The notes below the pieces were generated by a model. It ran no database searches. It saw nothing but the letters and a program-made list of their open reading frames with translations, and was not told the DNA's origin. 64,000 nucleotides of DNA from assembly GCA_028622995.1 (NCBI GenBank), contig JAJQJQ010000036.1:1-64000 (forward strand). The letters are read 5' to 3'. The stretch is from Panagrolaimus kolymaensis. Lineage: Eukaryota > Nematoda > Chromadorea > Rhabditida > Panagrolaimidae. Positions 11,719 to 24,326 of the stretch are shown in pieces (position 1 is the stretch's first letter; each line of letters begins with the position of its first letter). The position numbers and the translations under genes were made by a program.

Positions 11719-14222
11719 TTAAACGTCCATAACTTCAGGTTCTTCTTCTTCAATTATAACAGGCAAAAAAGGAGCATACTTTTTTTTAAATTTTTCCATA
11801 TTCTTCATCTTTATCAACATACTCACAGTTTCTGGTGATAAAGATCCACGTAACTTCGTCGCGGTCCTTCCCAATAAAGAAAAAACCCTTTCGCTTGCGG
11901 CACTGCTTGTGATGCACAGAACTTTTCTAGCTAGGATAGCAATATGAGGAAATACTTTAGCGTTTGCTTTCCAAAATTCAATTGCGTCGGCATAATTGTA
12001 AACAATGCTGTTTGATCTCAAGTCAAGGTAGTTCTCAACCTCAACATCGGTTGGATAAGTTACAATTGTTTGTCGATGCTGAGTAAAAGGGGAAGGAGGA
12101 GCCGCTGCATATGGATCTTCTACCGATTCATCATTGCTAACTTTATGAACCCATTTCTTTAAAGTTTCTATGGCCTGTAAAACATTTATTATTCCTATCA
12201 AAATTTATTATAATATAGTTTACCGAAGGGATAGAAATTTGTGGAATTTCAAGAATCTTATCTTTGTTTAGTGGATCGAGCAGCAAACCCAAAATATAGT
12301 AGTCAGATTTTGCAAATAATGTTAATTGATAATCAACGACTTTCAAAGCAGCTTGGGCCATCGCTTTTCGATCAGCATTATCATCTTCAATTTGGTCGAC
12401 AAAAAATTGTCTTAAACGATAATATTCAATATAGACTTTGTTTATTGTTGGAGAAGTTTCAGACTAAAATTTTAGTTATATGAAAAATTCAGAATGAACA
12501 TAGGGAAGTAAGTAAAAGACATACTTGGAAAAGAGTAACTGCGTCTTTAATCGGTTCTAACAATTCTGTATATGATTTTAAAAGAGGCAAGGTTGAACGA
12601 TATTCTTGAAGTGCTTCTCGATAAACATATCGACCATTAGCAGAATAGCTATAAAGTTTAGTATTAATTAAATCCATTTGTTGTTGATTTAATTTGGTTA
12701 AGCTTTCTATTGAGCGGAAACGGGACAACCAGCGGGTTTCAGTGAATTTGAATAAAGAGCCACCAGCTTTTGATATTTTGTTTTTTAACCAAGGTCGAGA
12801 GCTAAAATAACAAAAATAAATAAATATTAAATAGCTTTTATGATGGCTTACTTCACTCCCTTGATTATTTTCATTGACATATCCAATTTTTTTTCAATTA
12901 ATGTTAATCTTTCACGAGTAGTAACATCTAATTGAAATTCTGCTGGCAAGTAGTTATTTTTATATGGGCATACGGCCCTTTTGCTGAGTAAGTTCAACAA
13001 ATGGCAAGTATCATTCAAACGAGTGTATTCATTCAATGCTCTTACGATATTACTTCCCTGATCACTCGTAATTACAATATTATTCTTTAAAAGTTCCAAA
13101 GTAATGCCATGTTTTTCTAAAGTCTGAGTTAAGTCATCCAAGACTTCATGACTTTCTGTGGTTTCGGCAGAAAATTCATGAAAATCCAAAATCCAATTTT
13201 CAATTTGCCTACAATTCAAAAATCAATAATTTATGTTAAAGAATAAAAGAAGAATATTTACCAATCTTCTGTAGTAAAATGGATTGTAACTACAAAATAC
13301 TGAGAACCTTTGGTACCGAAGTCAAGCGTCAATGCAGCTCCAAATTTTTTAACATGATCAAGGATATGCTTTGAAAATTGGGGTTCCATTGTTTTGACAA
13401 AAGCTTTGCAATAATTTTTAACAGTTTGCCTGGAAGGAATAAAGCCCAAAATTGATGGATCGTTAGCAGGGATCACTTTGTTACGTGCACAAGAAATACC
13501 ATAATCAAAACTGCAAAAAAAAATTTAAAATTTTAGTAAAATATTGGATTGTTTACCCTTCGCGATATATGCTTTCCATCAAGTTTTTAAGCCCATTATG
13601 TTCAACTGTGGAAAATGGGACAACGTCAGTTGCAACCATAAAAGATAATAACTCTGTTAGTTTTAACTTTAAATGAGCTGGCGGTTCAACATCTTCTTGA
13701 TTTTGATTTTGGTGTACATTTTTTTCATGCGAGCTTTAAAAAATTTGTTATAAAAATTTAAGCTATAGTTCATTTTTCACCCACTTTTTTTTAATACATA
13801 TTCATTTTATGAGTTTAGATTAATAAATGCCAAATTATAAAAAAGTTTAATCTAATTTTTATATGTAGAGCCTTTTAAAAAAAACGTAAAAAAATAAATA
13901 ACAATAAGACAGTAATGAACTCAAAAAAAAGTATTAAAAAAAGTTGGCGCTAAAACGATTGAACCAAGCCCTTTTTAATGTATGCGACTTACTATAAAGT
14001 TTGACGACTGGTAATAGTTGCGGCAAAAATATACTTGCATTTAACACACGTTACCGCGGCTTCTTCCTTTGTTTCCTTATAAACAATTTTTTGACATCCA
14101 GCATATATTTTTTCTCCGAGTTCAAGGATTCCATTACGAAGCGCTTGCAAAATTTCATTTCTATCGATCGATGTAAGTTTACCTTCGTAAACTTTATTTC
14201 GGCTCCCAGGAGTAAGGCTCAT
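11719..14222 (-). CDS. hAT-family transposase with BED finger, intact
   Basis: Cut-and-paste transposase, 661 residues in seven exons: 13993-14222, 13557-13733, 13262-13510, 12852-13208, 12525-12801, 12224-12463, 11719-12174, with consistent phases. Exons 1-2 contain a BED-type zinc finger (CVKCKY...SHEKNVH, residues about 58-84). An RNase H-like core follows. First Asp lies in LTLDFGTKG and second Asp in VITSDQGSN. The TRW motif (ETRWLSRFR) and DPLNK precede the glutamate in SAASERVFS. The C-terminal hAT dimerisation block ends SPETVSMLIKMKNM. No stop or frameshift was seen, and all expected catalytic acids are present. The start MSLTPGSRNK is the first ATG in frame, inside the right half of the element. 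Expression may start from the right TIR. Confidence 0.88.
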
Positions 14223-14662
14223 TTTAGTTTACCACAATTTTAAAGCAAAATTCATTTACCAAGAATTACTAAATATAAAAAATCAAAAAATGGCTTTTTT
14301 GGCTTTTATAAACAATCGTTATATGCTATTTCGAACAAAATTTATAAAAAGTCATGCTGTCATATGTCGATGCCCTTTTCGAAGGTTGTTTACAACTTTT
14401 AAGAAATTTTATCTTATGTTGATTTTCATTCTAGAAAGAAAAATATCGAAAAATATTTGGTGTTTTATTTTGTCGGCGACTTTTCTTTTGCACAAAAAAA
14501 GGATGTGGATAAACATTTTTGTTTTTCGTCTTATTTATTATTTTCCTTGAAAACTTTTTAAAAGAAAAAAAAACCTTTTAAAGATCCTTCGACATTTTGA
14601 TGATATTTATATAGAAGTAAACATGTGGCATAAGGAAAGTGGCGTAATTTTTCGGTCGTTTA

Positions 14663-15116
14663 TATTTCATTTTTATATGTTCAAAATAATCTTGCATTAA
14701 AAAAATAAAAATAAAATAATAAACAAAAACAGAAAAAAAATTTACATGTATTTCACATTTTTTGTGCATTTTTGATATTAATAATGAATTGAATTGGAAA
14801 AAACTCGTTAATCATTGCTTGAAATTAGCTTTTATAATATTTTTTCAATGTTAAAAATCATTTTGAAACCTTAAAAAAAAATTCATAACTAAAATGCGCA
14901 TCGTCGGTTTCAACCGTCTCTTGACGGTGGCGACCGTCAGTTGACGGTGGAGACCGTCAGGCTCTGAAATAGGTTTCAACTATAAAAAATAGAGCAGCAA
15001 TAATCTCCATAGCTTATTTATCAATAATCTTGAGTTTTTGGAAAAAAAAAATTGACGGTCAAAACCGTCAAAAGACGGTGGTAACCGTCGAAAATGACGG
15101 TTGGCTTACAGGGTTG
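14663..15116 (-). repeat. Right terminal inverted repeat of hAT element
   Basis: Partner of 11107-11560, same length, with the same paired clusters of GACGGT/ACCGTC hexamers. It ends CAGGGTTG at 15116. The next bases repeat the terminal GGCTTACA motif, which is absent outside the left end. Confidence 0.88.
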
Positions 15117-15219
15117 GCTTACATACTTTTTTCGCTTGAACATCATTTTTTTGCTCATAGAAACCCCAAAAATAACCTCAAAAGACTAACTTTTATATAT
15201 CCAAAAAATAAACTTTTAG

Positions 15220-18200
15220 TACGCTCTTTCAATCGAAACCTAAAAACAATGATGGAATCCTTTCATATTTTGTTAGAAATCCAACAACTGCTGCTTCCAA
15301 AGCGAATTCTAGGTCCAATACACCAACAATTTCATCAACACCTACAAAATCATTCAAAGCAGGCGGAACTTCATCATCATTATCAACCGCCAAACCACCA
15401 ACAACTCCTAGCAAGGGAGTAACTCCAACTTCTAAAAAAGCTCCTAATCTTGTCACGTTAGTTTTTGTTGATTTAGATTTTAAAAAAAGTTTAGGCGGAA
15501 GTTTACTAAAATAAAATATATTTTAGGACTTCAATCGATGATGATATTACGGTCATTGATTTAGCCGAGGAAGGTGAAGATGTTGAAATTGTTTCAAATA
15601 CTTCTGATTCACCTCCTGATGATCCACAACCCCTTACCGCTGGTGTTGCTCCTGCTGCGGCTACTAGAGCAACCCCTGAGGAAAAAAATAAAAAATGTAA
15701 AAAGTAAGCCGACCTTTTTTTCATATATTTTTTGTTAAACTAATTTTTAATTTCTTCTATAGAACCATAGGGGAACCTGGAGTTGAATTGCTCGAAGAAG
15801 ATAATGATGAAGTGGAAGGAATGGAAGTTGATCCTCAGCCAACTTCGTTTGATGACGCCTCATCAATCGAAAGACGGTTAGTTAATTTTAGATTTAAAAA
15901 ATTTAAATAATAATAAATTCTAACTAAAACTTTTGAAATTTATTTTTTAAGCGAAGAAATGGATGATTTTATTGATGCCCCTTCGGTTCCATTTGAAAAT
16001 GATGCAACGACAAAAATTGGAGAAAGACAGTGAGTTTTATAGAAATAAAAATATATGTTTTAAAATACTAACAATTTTTTTTTAATATTTTAGCACTGAA
16101 CTTGATGATAATGTTTTTTTGGTTGAGGATGAAAATGCCCCTTCCATTCTTAATAATGACGAACCTGCTGTTAATGTAGTCGTCAATAATCAAAATCAAG
16201 GAAAAGAGTCAGTTATTTTTGTTTATAAATTTTTAAAAAATGAATTTATTAACACTGAGAGAGAAAACGCAAAAAATGTGGTTAAAAAATAGAAACAGAT
16301 TAAGGAACTTTTTTTCTTCTTCTGTACCTTCAGTTAACCATTTTTTGGACTTTTTATTATCCTAGTTTTTTCGCTTTTTTCAAGATTCTCATAAAAGAAA
16401 AATAGACGGATTGGAAAAGTTTGAAATTAATTCAAATTTTTTTAGTAATGAATTTGAAAGTGACGACGGTATTACATATTTTGGATTCGATGATGATGAT
16501 ACTTCTCCATCTTCTTCTGTTAATAACGTTGAACCCATTGTTGCTGATGCTGCCGCTCCAGCTGGCAATCAAGATGATACCCTTCACAACAACAATATTG
16601 CACTAAATGCAGCGAGAGAAGAAAAAAATAAAAAGCAAAAAGTGTAAGATTTATATATTCTATATTTTTTTTTAAATTATTAATTATTAATTTTTAGTGA
16701 GGAAATTGATGATGGAATAACTCTCATCACTGAAGATACTGGAAGTCAAGAAACTGAAAATTCGAATTCTGGCGATGGCAATGATGGTGGTGATCATCTT
16801 GATCGTGATAGTGGAGTGGAAAGCATGGATATTGATTCCCCAAATGAACCACCAAGACCTTCATCAACCGCCACAACCATTCGAATTGGTGGAGATGGAG
16901 GAGGTCGTGAAAGTGTTATAAGTACCAGCACCACCATCTTCAATAGTAGCAGTTTCGCAGCTCCTTCATCCTCTTCAGCCATTCGCATCATCGGGGATGG
17001 ACGTGAAAGTGTTATTAGTACCGCTAGCAACAACAGTTCCACAACAACAAATAATAATAATCAAAACGCTGCTGGGTTTGAAAGAAAAAATGTTAGAGAA
17101 AATAGGTTAGTTTTTTTTAAATTTCAAAAAGTCCATCCATAAAATTATTTAAGATATGAATTAGATGATGGGATTGAAGTTATTGAGGAAGTGGATGAAA
17201 ATGCACCAGTTGCAGATCAGGTTGATGTGGAATTTAATTCTCCTCAAGGACTTCCACCAACTCCACAACCGTAAGCCACACTTTTTAAAGAAAATAGTTT
17301 ATAAAACATTCGATACAAAAAATGATCTAAAATTACAAACAAAAATTTTCGTTAAGCTTGGATAAAAAAATTTTACTTTAAAAAATTTGAATAAATTTGA
17401 AAAGAAAAAAATGAACGAATTTTTTTTATCAATTTTAAAAAGTATTTTTGGATGCATTGTTCTTTACGCTTTTCGCCTAATTTTAATCAAAACTTAAGTT
17501 TATTAAATATAAATTTCCATTATTTTTAGTGAATTCATTGAATACCATCCAAAGCAATATGAATTTGGTTGGGCTAAGAATGGGCAACCAAAAAAACATA
17601 TCTTTGTTTTTGAATTGCCGAATGATCGAAGCAAAATTCGTGAATATTTTAATCGAGATAATAAATGGAATTGCGTGAATTGTTACCAAATGGATCGAAA
17701 AACGATTCTTCGAGGAACTTTAAATGGAAAAGTTTTTGAAGCTCCAGCTCCAACTTCTCATATTTGTTCCCTTGCATCGTATGCGGAAGCAATGGAAAAA
17801 CAAGTTCAAATAAAAGGTAAAGAGCATGATAATAATGATGAAACACATGGAGAAGCATCATCGTCAATTGGTGCGCGACCAAAAAGAAATTCTTCATTAA
17901 TTGGAAAGGAAGCTGCCGAAGCAACAAAACAACAAAATAAATCAAACAGCAACACTCCAAATTCATTGTAAGTTTAAATAATTTTTTTGTAGAAAATTTC
18001 ACTTCAAAAATTTTGGCTAAAAAAATGTTACAAAAATTTTATAAAACTTCAAAAACCTCAGATAGTTTTTTTTCTATTTCATTATTGAGCAAAGGATTTT
18101 TGGATTTTTTGAAAATTAAAACTTCTAATTTTCTTTATTTAAAAAAGTAGTAGGGAAGTAGTAGTAAAAGTATATTTTTAGAATAAATACTTTATTAAAA

Positions 18201-21200
18201 AAGTTTTTATTTTAAACAATTTTGATTGATGAATAAAAATTTCAATTAAATGGTTCAGAAAATTTATTAGGAGTTTTCTTTTTGACAAGCAGCTGCAGTT
18301 TTTTTGAGCTTTTTAATTTTTTGTAAGATCAAAGAAAATTTTTTTCTTTTTATTCTGAAATTATCTTTGCTTTTAGTGATCCTGAATATCTTTCCAGGCT
18401 TAAAACCCGAAAAGTTAAATTCGGAGATTATTATTTCGGGTTAAATGATAGAGGTAAAGAAAATGAACGAATTATTGTTTATGAAGAAAATGATAGAAAT
18501 TTGGTTCGAGAATATTCAATTACATCCGTGAAATGGTATTGTCGTAAATGCTATAACATTATTACAAGAAGGGTTTATGCGTATTTAAAAGAAGATGGGA
18601 TTTTTGAAATTCCAAAAGTCCATCTTTGCAAACCAATCACGCTTGCGGATTCAATTAAAAATCAAAAAGAAATTTTGGAATATAGAAGAAAAAGATCTTT
18701 AGATTATTCTCCTGCTGATGATGCTCCAGCAGCGAATGCATCTGATAATTCTCCACGTGTAGCACGAATAAATGTTCCGTTAACCCCAGTTGAAAATAAT
18801 GTATCTGATTCATCAAATCGTCGAAATTCATTAAGATCATCTCTTGGTCATGATAACAGCTTTCAAGCTCCACAACCACCATCATCTACCAATCGAGTAT
18901 TTAATAATTCCATTTCATCAAATTTCTCGATTTCTAACCAAACCACTGAAATTGAAAAACCACAAACCCCACCGGGATTTCGAGATGTCAAATCTCAAAC
19001 GTTTCGAGAATGGGGTTCCGATTCAAATGGTGAAATTCGAAAACTTTTAATCGTTAAAGAAGAAGACGATCGAACCAAAGTTCGCGAATACACAAAAGAA
19101 AATAATGATGATGGTGAAGAAGAATGGGTTTGCCTTCGATGTGATGAAGGATCAAAAGCCAAGGCTATCGTTGATAAAGAAAAGAAAATCTTTTTTGTTC
19201 CCATTCAACATTCATGTGATCCCATTCCCTTGGCTGAATCAAACCAAATTCAAAGTTTAAATAAAACTCGAAGAAATCCATTATTATCAAATTCAAGCAG
19301 CAGCCATAATAAATCGTTCCTATCATCATCAATTATTAATGAAACAAGAAAACCAACAACAGTTGTAAATAATCGAAATTCAATATCGATTACAGAAATT
19401 GATGATGATCGAGCATCAAATCCAAGAAGTTCAGTATCTTCAACAGATTCAAATTATCGTCATCTCATGGATAATTCAAAGTTAGTATAATTCTCTTATA
19501 TAATTTAAGCGGGGAGGGTTGAATATTAAGTTTTTTCTTCTTCTTCTAGTCGATACCGTAAAAAGGCGTTGTCGCTTTATTAGTTTAAAAAATCTTAAGT
19601 AAACCCATTTAAAAAAAAAATAAGCATATTTTTTTGTGAAATCTTCTTAGAAAAATAAATTTAGAGAAAAGAATCCGAAAGATAATTAGGATACGGACAA
19701 AAAAATAATAAAGATAGTTTTCTGAAATGTTCAACCGAGCTTGTTTTATACATTATTTATCCCTAAAAAAAATTTTTAGCATTTCAAATAACACATCTTC
19801 TTCAACCCCTACTTTCCGGGAAGTTCCTCAAGATCAATGGAAAAAGGGATACAACGCAATTGGAGATTATGGAAAATTTATTATTGTCATAGAAGAAGGC
19901 AAAGATACTCATGCCCGTATTTATCGAATGAATTATTATAAAAAATTAGAATGCAACGGATGTAAAGTAAACGCAAAATTAGAAAATGATCAAATTCTTA
20001 GTGTTCCTATTAATCATGAACGTAATTGCAAACCTAAACCTATAATTGATATAGAAAAAAATCAAGAAAAATATCGCTATAAAGGTGCGAATAATAAACG
20101 TAAAAATTCGGATGATGACGACGAATCTCCATCCAATTTTAAACGAGCCAAAAGTGCTGCACCTACTGGGTATAATTTTTTATAATTAGCTTTTAAACTT
20201 TAAATTTTATAAAAAAATTTTAGAAGAACTTTTGGAAGTCGAACTAGAACTGAAAGTCGTAATAATTCTCGAGTTGAAACCCCTGTCAATCATAACGATG
20301 ATTATGATTTTAATGCTAATGAACCTCGGCCCAGACCTACGCCTATGCATGTTGATGAGCCAGCACCGTAAGTTTTTGTAGTAAATATGTCTCAAAATTT
20401 GAGGGTCTAAAAAAAGTTTCTCGAAAAATGCAAATTTAAATTTTGGATAAAATTTTATGAATGCGCTGATTTATGGGCCATTTAAAAAAATTCAATAACC
20501 TTGAAATTTCCGAACGTTTATTTATTGATTATTTTTTTTCAGAACATTTCCAATTTTCCAACAACCTAATCCAAATCATAAATCATCTGAACCAATTAGA
20601 ACTGTTCCTCAAAGTATGCCTGCCCAATCCCCGTGAGTATTAGTTTTATACTTTTTTAAAAACTCAAGTTTTAAATTTTTTCTTATCATTAATTTTTTTT
20701 AGAAATACTGCTCCATCCATGCAGCAATTTGAATATGGAATACCTTTAAAAGCTGAAGTTGAATGGTTCCATCCAAGTGGAGCAGATTTAAAAAAAATTT
20801 GTATCAAATTAGGTCTTGGATATTCTATAAATATTCAACAATATTGGATGTCCACCATCAATATTGAGAAAATTCTGCCTACTTCTCGACCAAATAATGT
20901 TCGACAAATTCAATCCACTGCTTACCCCGATTATGGATGTTTGAGTTATTTCTTTGCAGCGAATGAAGAAAATTGTTTCCAAATTAAGGATGCTTTACAT
21001 TACCACCTTCTCTACAATTATCAATCATTGGGTAAGTTGTTTAAAAAAAGAGTGAGAAAATGGGATAAAATAGCTTCGTAAGCTTCTAAGAGAAAAATTC
21101 AGTTTGCTGGGGGAAATTCAAAAAGTTAAATATAAATAATTTTTTTCTTTAAAAAGCAAAGTTTTTTGTATTTTTTTCTTACATTTTTTATGACTTCTAA

Positions 21201-21490
21201 AACAGCCGCTGATTTAAATAATTTTTTTAGGAACCTGTCTTGGCCATGATTTCACAAAATATTCTTTCGATGATCCATTCATGAAAGAAACCCTCATCTC
21301 AAAAAGTTTAACCGAAATTCATATTGTTATGATGGCAAAATGGTTGGAAATTCGTTTTGCAATTTTTAATAATAACACTTGGAAATTATATGGAAATTGG
21401 CAAAATTCTGATACCCCTTCAAATATTCCAACTTTAATTTTGGAATATAAAAATGGCAAATATCAACCTGTCCTTTCTCTTACTCATTGA
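15220..21490 (+). CDS. Acidic exon repeats + four C2HC fingers + OTU-like domain
   Basis: Large mosaic protein, about 1,398 residues plus an unresolved N-terminus. Exons: 15220-15456, 15527-15703, 15763-15876, 15952-16029, 16094-16207, 16446-16643, 16698-17105, 17154-17270, 17530-17967, 18377-19480, 19780-20169, 20224-20367, 20543-20632, 20703-21031, 21231-21490. All but the last intron are phase 2. After a Ser/Thr/Pro start, exons 2-8 are acidic and several restart with a DDGIT-like motif. Exons 9-11 hold four fingers, each CxxC then HxC or Hx3C (CVNC/HIC, CRKC/HLC, CLRC/HSC, CNGC/HERNC), FLYWCH-like. The end (EVEWFHPSG, PDYGCLSYFF, HIVMMAKWLEIRFAIFNNNTW) resembles OTU cysteine proteases with Asp and Cys kept, but the usual late His is not seen (GKYQPVLSL), so it may be inactive. 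It probably binds ubiquitin-like modifiers or DNA; that is inference. Confidence 0.68.
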
Positions 21491-22195
21491 TTTATTATTT
21501 TCTATTTTTTATGTTTTGGTTTTTAGCTTTATTTTTGCTGAAATATGTATTTTGCTATTCGGCAATTAATTTTTTGTTTTTGTCTTTTCCTTTTTTGTAA
21601 TTCTTTTTGATAAATATTTTTAAAAAAATTTCCAACTTTGTTTCATTAAATTAAAGTCAGCCTTAAAAATCTTAGCACAAAAAAATGTTACTTTTTTGAA
21701 AATCCTAAATCCTTTTTCAAACTTTAATGAGTGAAAATTCATTAAACATTCATTCAAGCATCCCAAAAAAATAATAGTTTTGATTTATGGAAAATTAGAT
21801 TTTAAAAAAACTAAAGCCATTTTCTTTAAAAATAAGTTTTCTATTGCAATTTACAAAGAAATGCTTTTGTATTTTTTATGCTTTATGTTTAAAATTTCTT
21901 AAAAATAAACATAAAATGGAGAACAAAAAAAGCAAAGAGCGCACAATGTTATTTTATTAGTCAATCAACCATCAAAACAAACTCACAAAACGCACATCGA
22001 CGACGAACCTTGCTTGCTTTTACCTCCAATGAATTTAAAGATAATAAAATAAATGCAGACGACGAACATAAAAGTCAAAAACTCAAAGGAAAAAGTTGTT
22101 TTCTTTTTATTTTTTATTTTTGATTTATTTTTATTTTATTTGTTTGTGAAAGCCGCATTTTTTGAGTGTTAATTTTTATTAAAAAAAATGAAAAA
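21491..22195. other. Intergenic, no feature seen
   Basis: About 700 bp of AT-rich sequence between two plus-strand genes. It should contain the 3' UTR of the OTU-like gene and the promoter of the ATP-grasp gene. I see no ORF, repeat or RNA gene. Confidence 0.6.
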
Positions 22196-23963
22196 ATGTC
22201 CCAAACTGAAAATGACGATATCAAGCCTGAAATTTCGTCATTGGTTAAAAAACGAATAAATATAATTCTTTTAAAATGGAGATATCCATTTTTCACTCAT
22301 CTCCCAGATTTTCAAAAACCTGTTGATTCTGGATTAATTGGAATTTTCGCTGAACAAATTAAATCCAAACTTTTTGATGGATATGAAAAACATTTTGATG
22401 CTATTTTTTGGTTTAAAGTAAGCTTCTTGAAATTTCAAAGTTTTTCCTACAAAAAACTTTATGAAACATTATTTTTAGCCGGATCATTCCAATGCCAATC
22501 ATGTTTATGTGGATGCAAATTGTTTAGCCATTCCAGAAGTTGAAGAAATTGTTTCAAAAATTATTTTAATTTTACCCAAAGAAAATTTACGTTTACTTGA
22601 AACTGAAGAATTTATGATTGAACCCATTTGTCAAATGCGTGAAAAATATAATATTCCTGGTATATGGGTTTTTTTCCAAGTTTTCACAACAGACAAAAAT
22701 TCTTTAAACTAAAAAAATTAATTTTCTAAATTTTTTGGATAAAAAAAAATTAAAATGCAAATAAATTTTCGCCGACTTAATTTTTTTTGATTTCCAGGTC
22801 CTCGAAGTCATGAACTCGAATATCTTCGCGATAAATCTGTCCTCAAAAAACTCGCAGAAGAAAAAAATATTCCAACTATGAAATTTGCAATATTTAATTC
22901 AAATAAAATTATTAAATCCATCGATGACGAAGTTTTAAATATTTTTAATCGAATTCAAAAATTCCCTATGTTTCGTAAACCCATTTCGGGTTGTGGCAGT
23001 GGAGGAGGAGAAAAAATAAATAATAAAACTGAACTAGAAAATTTTATTAAAAATGAAATAAACAAAAACGCTGAACAACAACAAAGCATTTATTTAATTG
23101 AAGAATGTATAAAAGGCGAGGAGGTGATAGAATTTTGGGTTTCATGCGTACTTTTGGCGGATGGAACATGTAAACCATTTTTAAATATTGTTTGTAAAAG
23201 AGGCATGACAAACTCGGATCATTTAAAAACAGGTAAGCTTTTTCAATTAAATTATGCAGCAAAAATTTACAGAAATTAATTTTTTTTAGGCTATCCCATG
23301 CCTTTCAATGGTTTTTCCCTTAATGAATGTGAAGAAGAATTTCCTAAACTCGCTGAATTTTCTATTGATGTTGCAAAAAAATTAAATCCTCCCGTGCCTC
23401 ATATTTTTTGTGTTCAAGGTTTTCAGGTAAAACATTTATAAAAAATATCGCTCAAATAAAAATTCTTGTTTTACCCAAAAAATAATTAATTATTATATTT
23501 TTGGATTTTAATATATATGCAAATTTTTAAATTTTAGTTGAAACCAAACACTTCTGAATATCTCCTCACTGAAGTTGGATATCGAATTAATGGAGCGAGA
23601 GGAGCTCGAGTAAGCTATTATGGAGCATGGATTTCTCAAGAAACTGCTCTCCTCTCCTGCCACCTTGATCCTAATTATCCAGTAAAAAAAGATTCAAATC
23701 GGCCTAAATTTCATCGAAGATATTTATGGTATCCATATATTAAAGGAACTCTTGAAAGTCATCGAGGAATTCCTGAAGAAAATAATCCAATCACTTCTAA
23801 AATTGGTTATGACTGGTTTATAGAACCTGGAACTAAAATGGAAAAAGCTGAAAGTTTTGCAGATTTTATGGTTTTTTTAACCATCGATAATGAAAATAAA
23901 GAAGCTGTTGAAAAAGATTCAGTATGGATAGAAAAAAATTATCGACCTCATGTTGTTGTTTGA
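22196..23963 (+). CDS. ATP-grasp domain protein
   Basis: Predicted ATP-dependent carboxylate-amine ligase-like protein, 466 residues in five exons: 22196-22417, 22479-22659, 22798-23232, 23290-23426, 23538-23963. ATP-grasp marks seen by eye: the central lid region (KFPMFRKPISGCGSGGGEKI), then IYLIEECIKGEEVIEFWVSC, which fits the ATP-binding strand, and further on IFCVQGFQ and EVGYRINGARGARV, which fit the metal/ATP-binding end of the fold (family pattern E-x-N-x-R). The N-terminal part is less conserved. It has no signal peptide and is probably cytosolic. Nematodes carry several uncharacterised carnosine-synthase-like ATP-grasp proteins, and the substrate here cannot be told. The ATG at 22196 is chosen because it is the only ATG in frame; the one at 22188 is out of frame. 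Confidence 0.8.
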
Positions 23964-24326
23964 TATAAATATTTTTTTGTTTGAAATCTAAAAAATAACG
24001 CATACAAATATTTCTTATTTAATAAATTTTACTGAAGATTTTTTCTGTCGAAAATAAAGCCCTTGGAAGACAAATCCCTTAAAAACCCATAAAACTTTTA
24101 ATTAAAAGAATATTTCTTTCTTTGTTTTTTCTTTTATCGACATTATTCAGCCCTTGCATCGTATCAATCATTTTGGGAAAAATGTATAAAACTATGTGTG
24201 ATTCATGGTTTATTTACGGGTAATGCAAAAAAAATTTTTTTGTTTGTTTCTTACATTGCATTCAACGCCTGCCTGCCTCGCTGTTTTATTCTTTGATCTA
24301 ATAAAAATATAAAAGTGTCTTTAGTC

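Larger units (their letters stand above)
11107..15116. mobile_element. Complete hAT DNA transposon, about 4.0 kb
   Basis: Two 454 bp inverted repeats (11107-11560 and 14663-15116) read as reverse complements of each other, with the same homopolymer lengths where checked. They enclose a single intact hAT transposase gene on the minus strand. Termini read CAACCCTGTAAGCCAACC going inward. Equal arm length, near identity and an undamaged transposase point to a recent, possibly autonomous insertion. I could not find a clean 8 bp target duplication: the flanks are GTAACAGT on the left and GCTTACAT on the right, so the exact termini may be off by some bases or one flank rearranged. The right flank repeats part of the terminus (TTGGCTTACA). 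Confidence 0.88.

Noticed and set aside
14001..14550. Plus-strand ORFs inside the hAT element
   Set aside because: Opposite the transposase exon or in AT-rich filler; no recognisable protein.
16794..17042. Minus-strand Leu/Ser-rich ORF
   Set aside because: Shadow of the acidic exon of the OTU-like gene.
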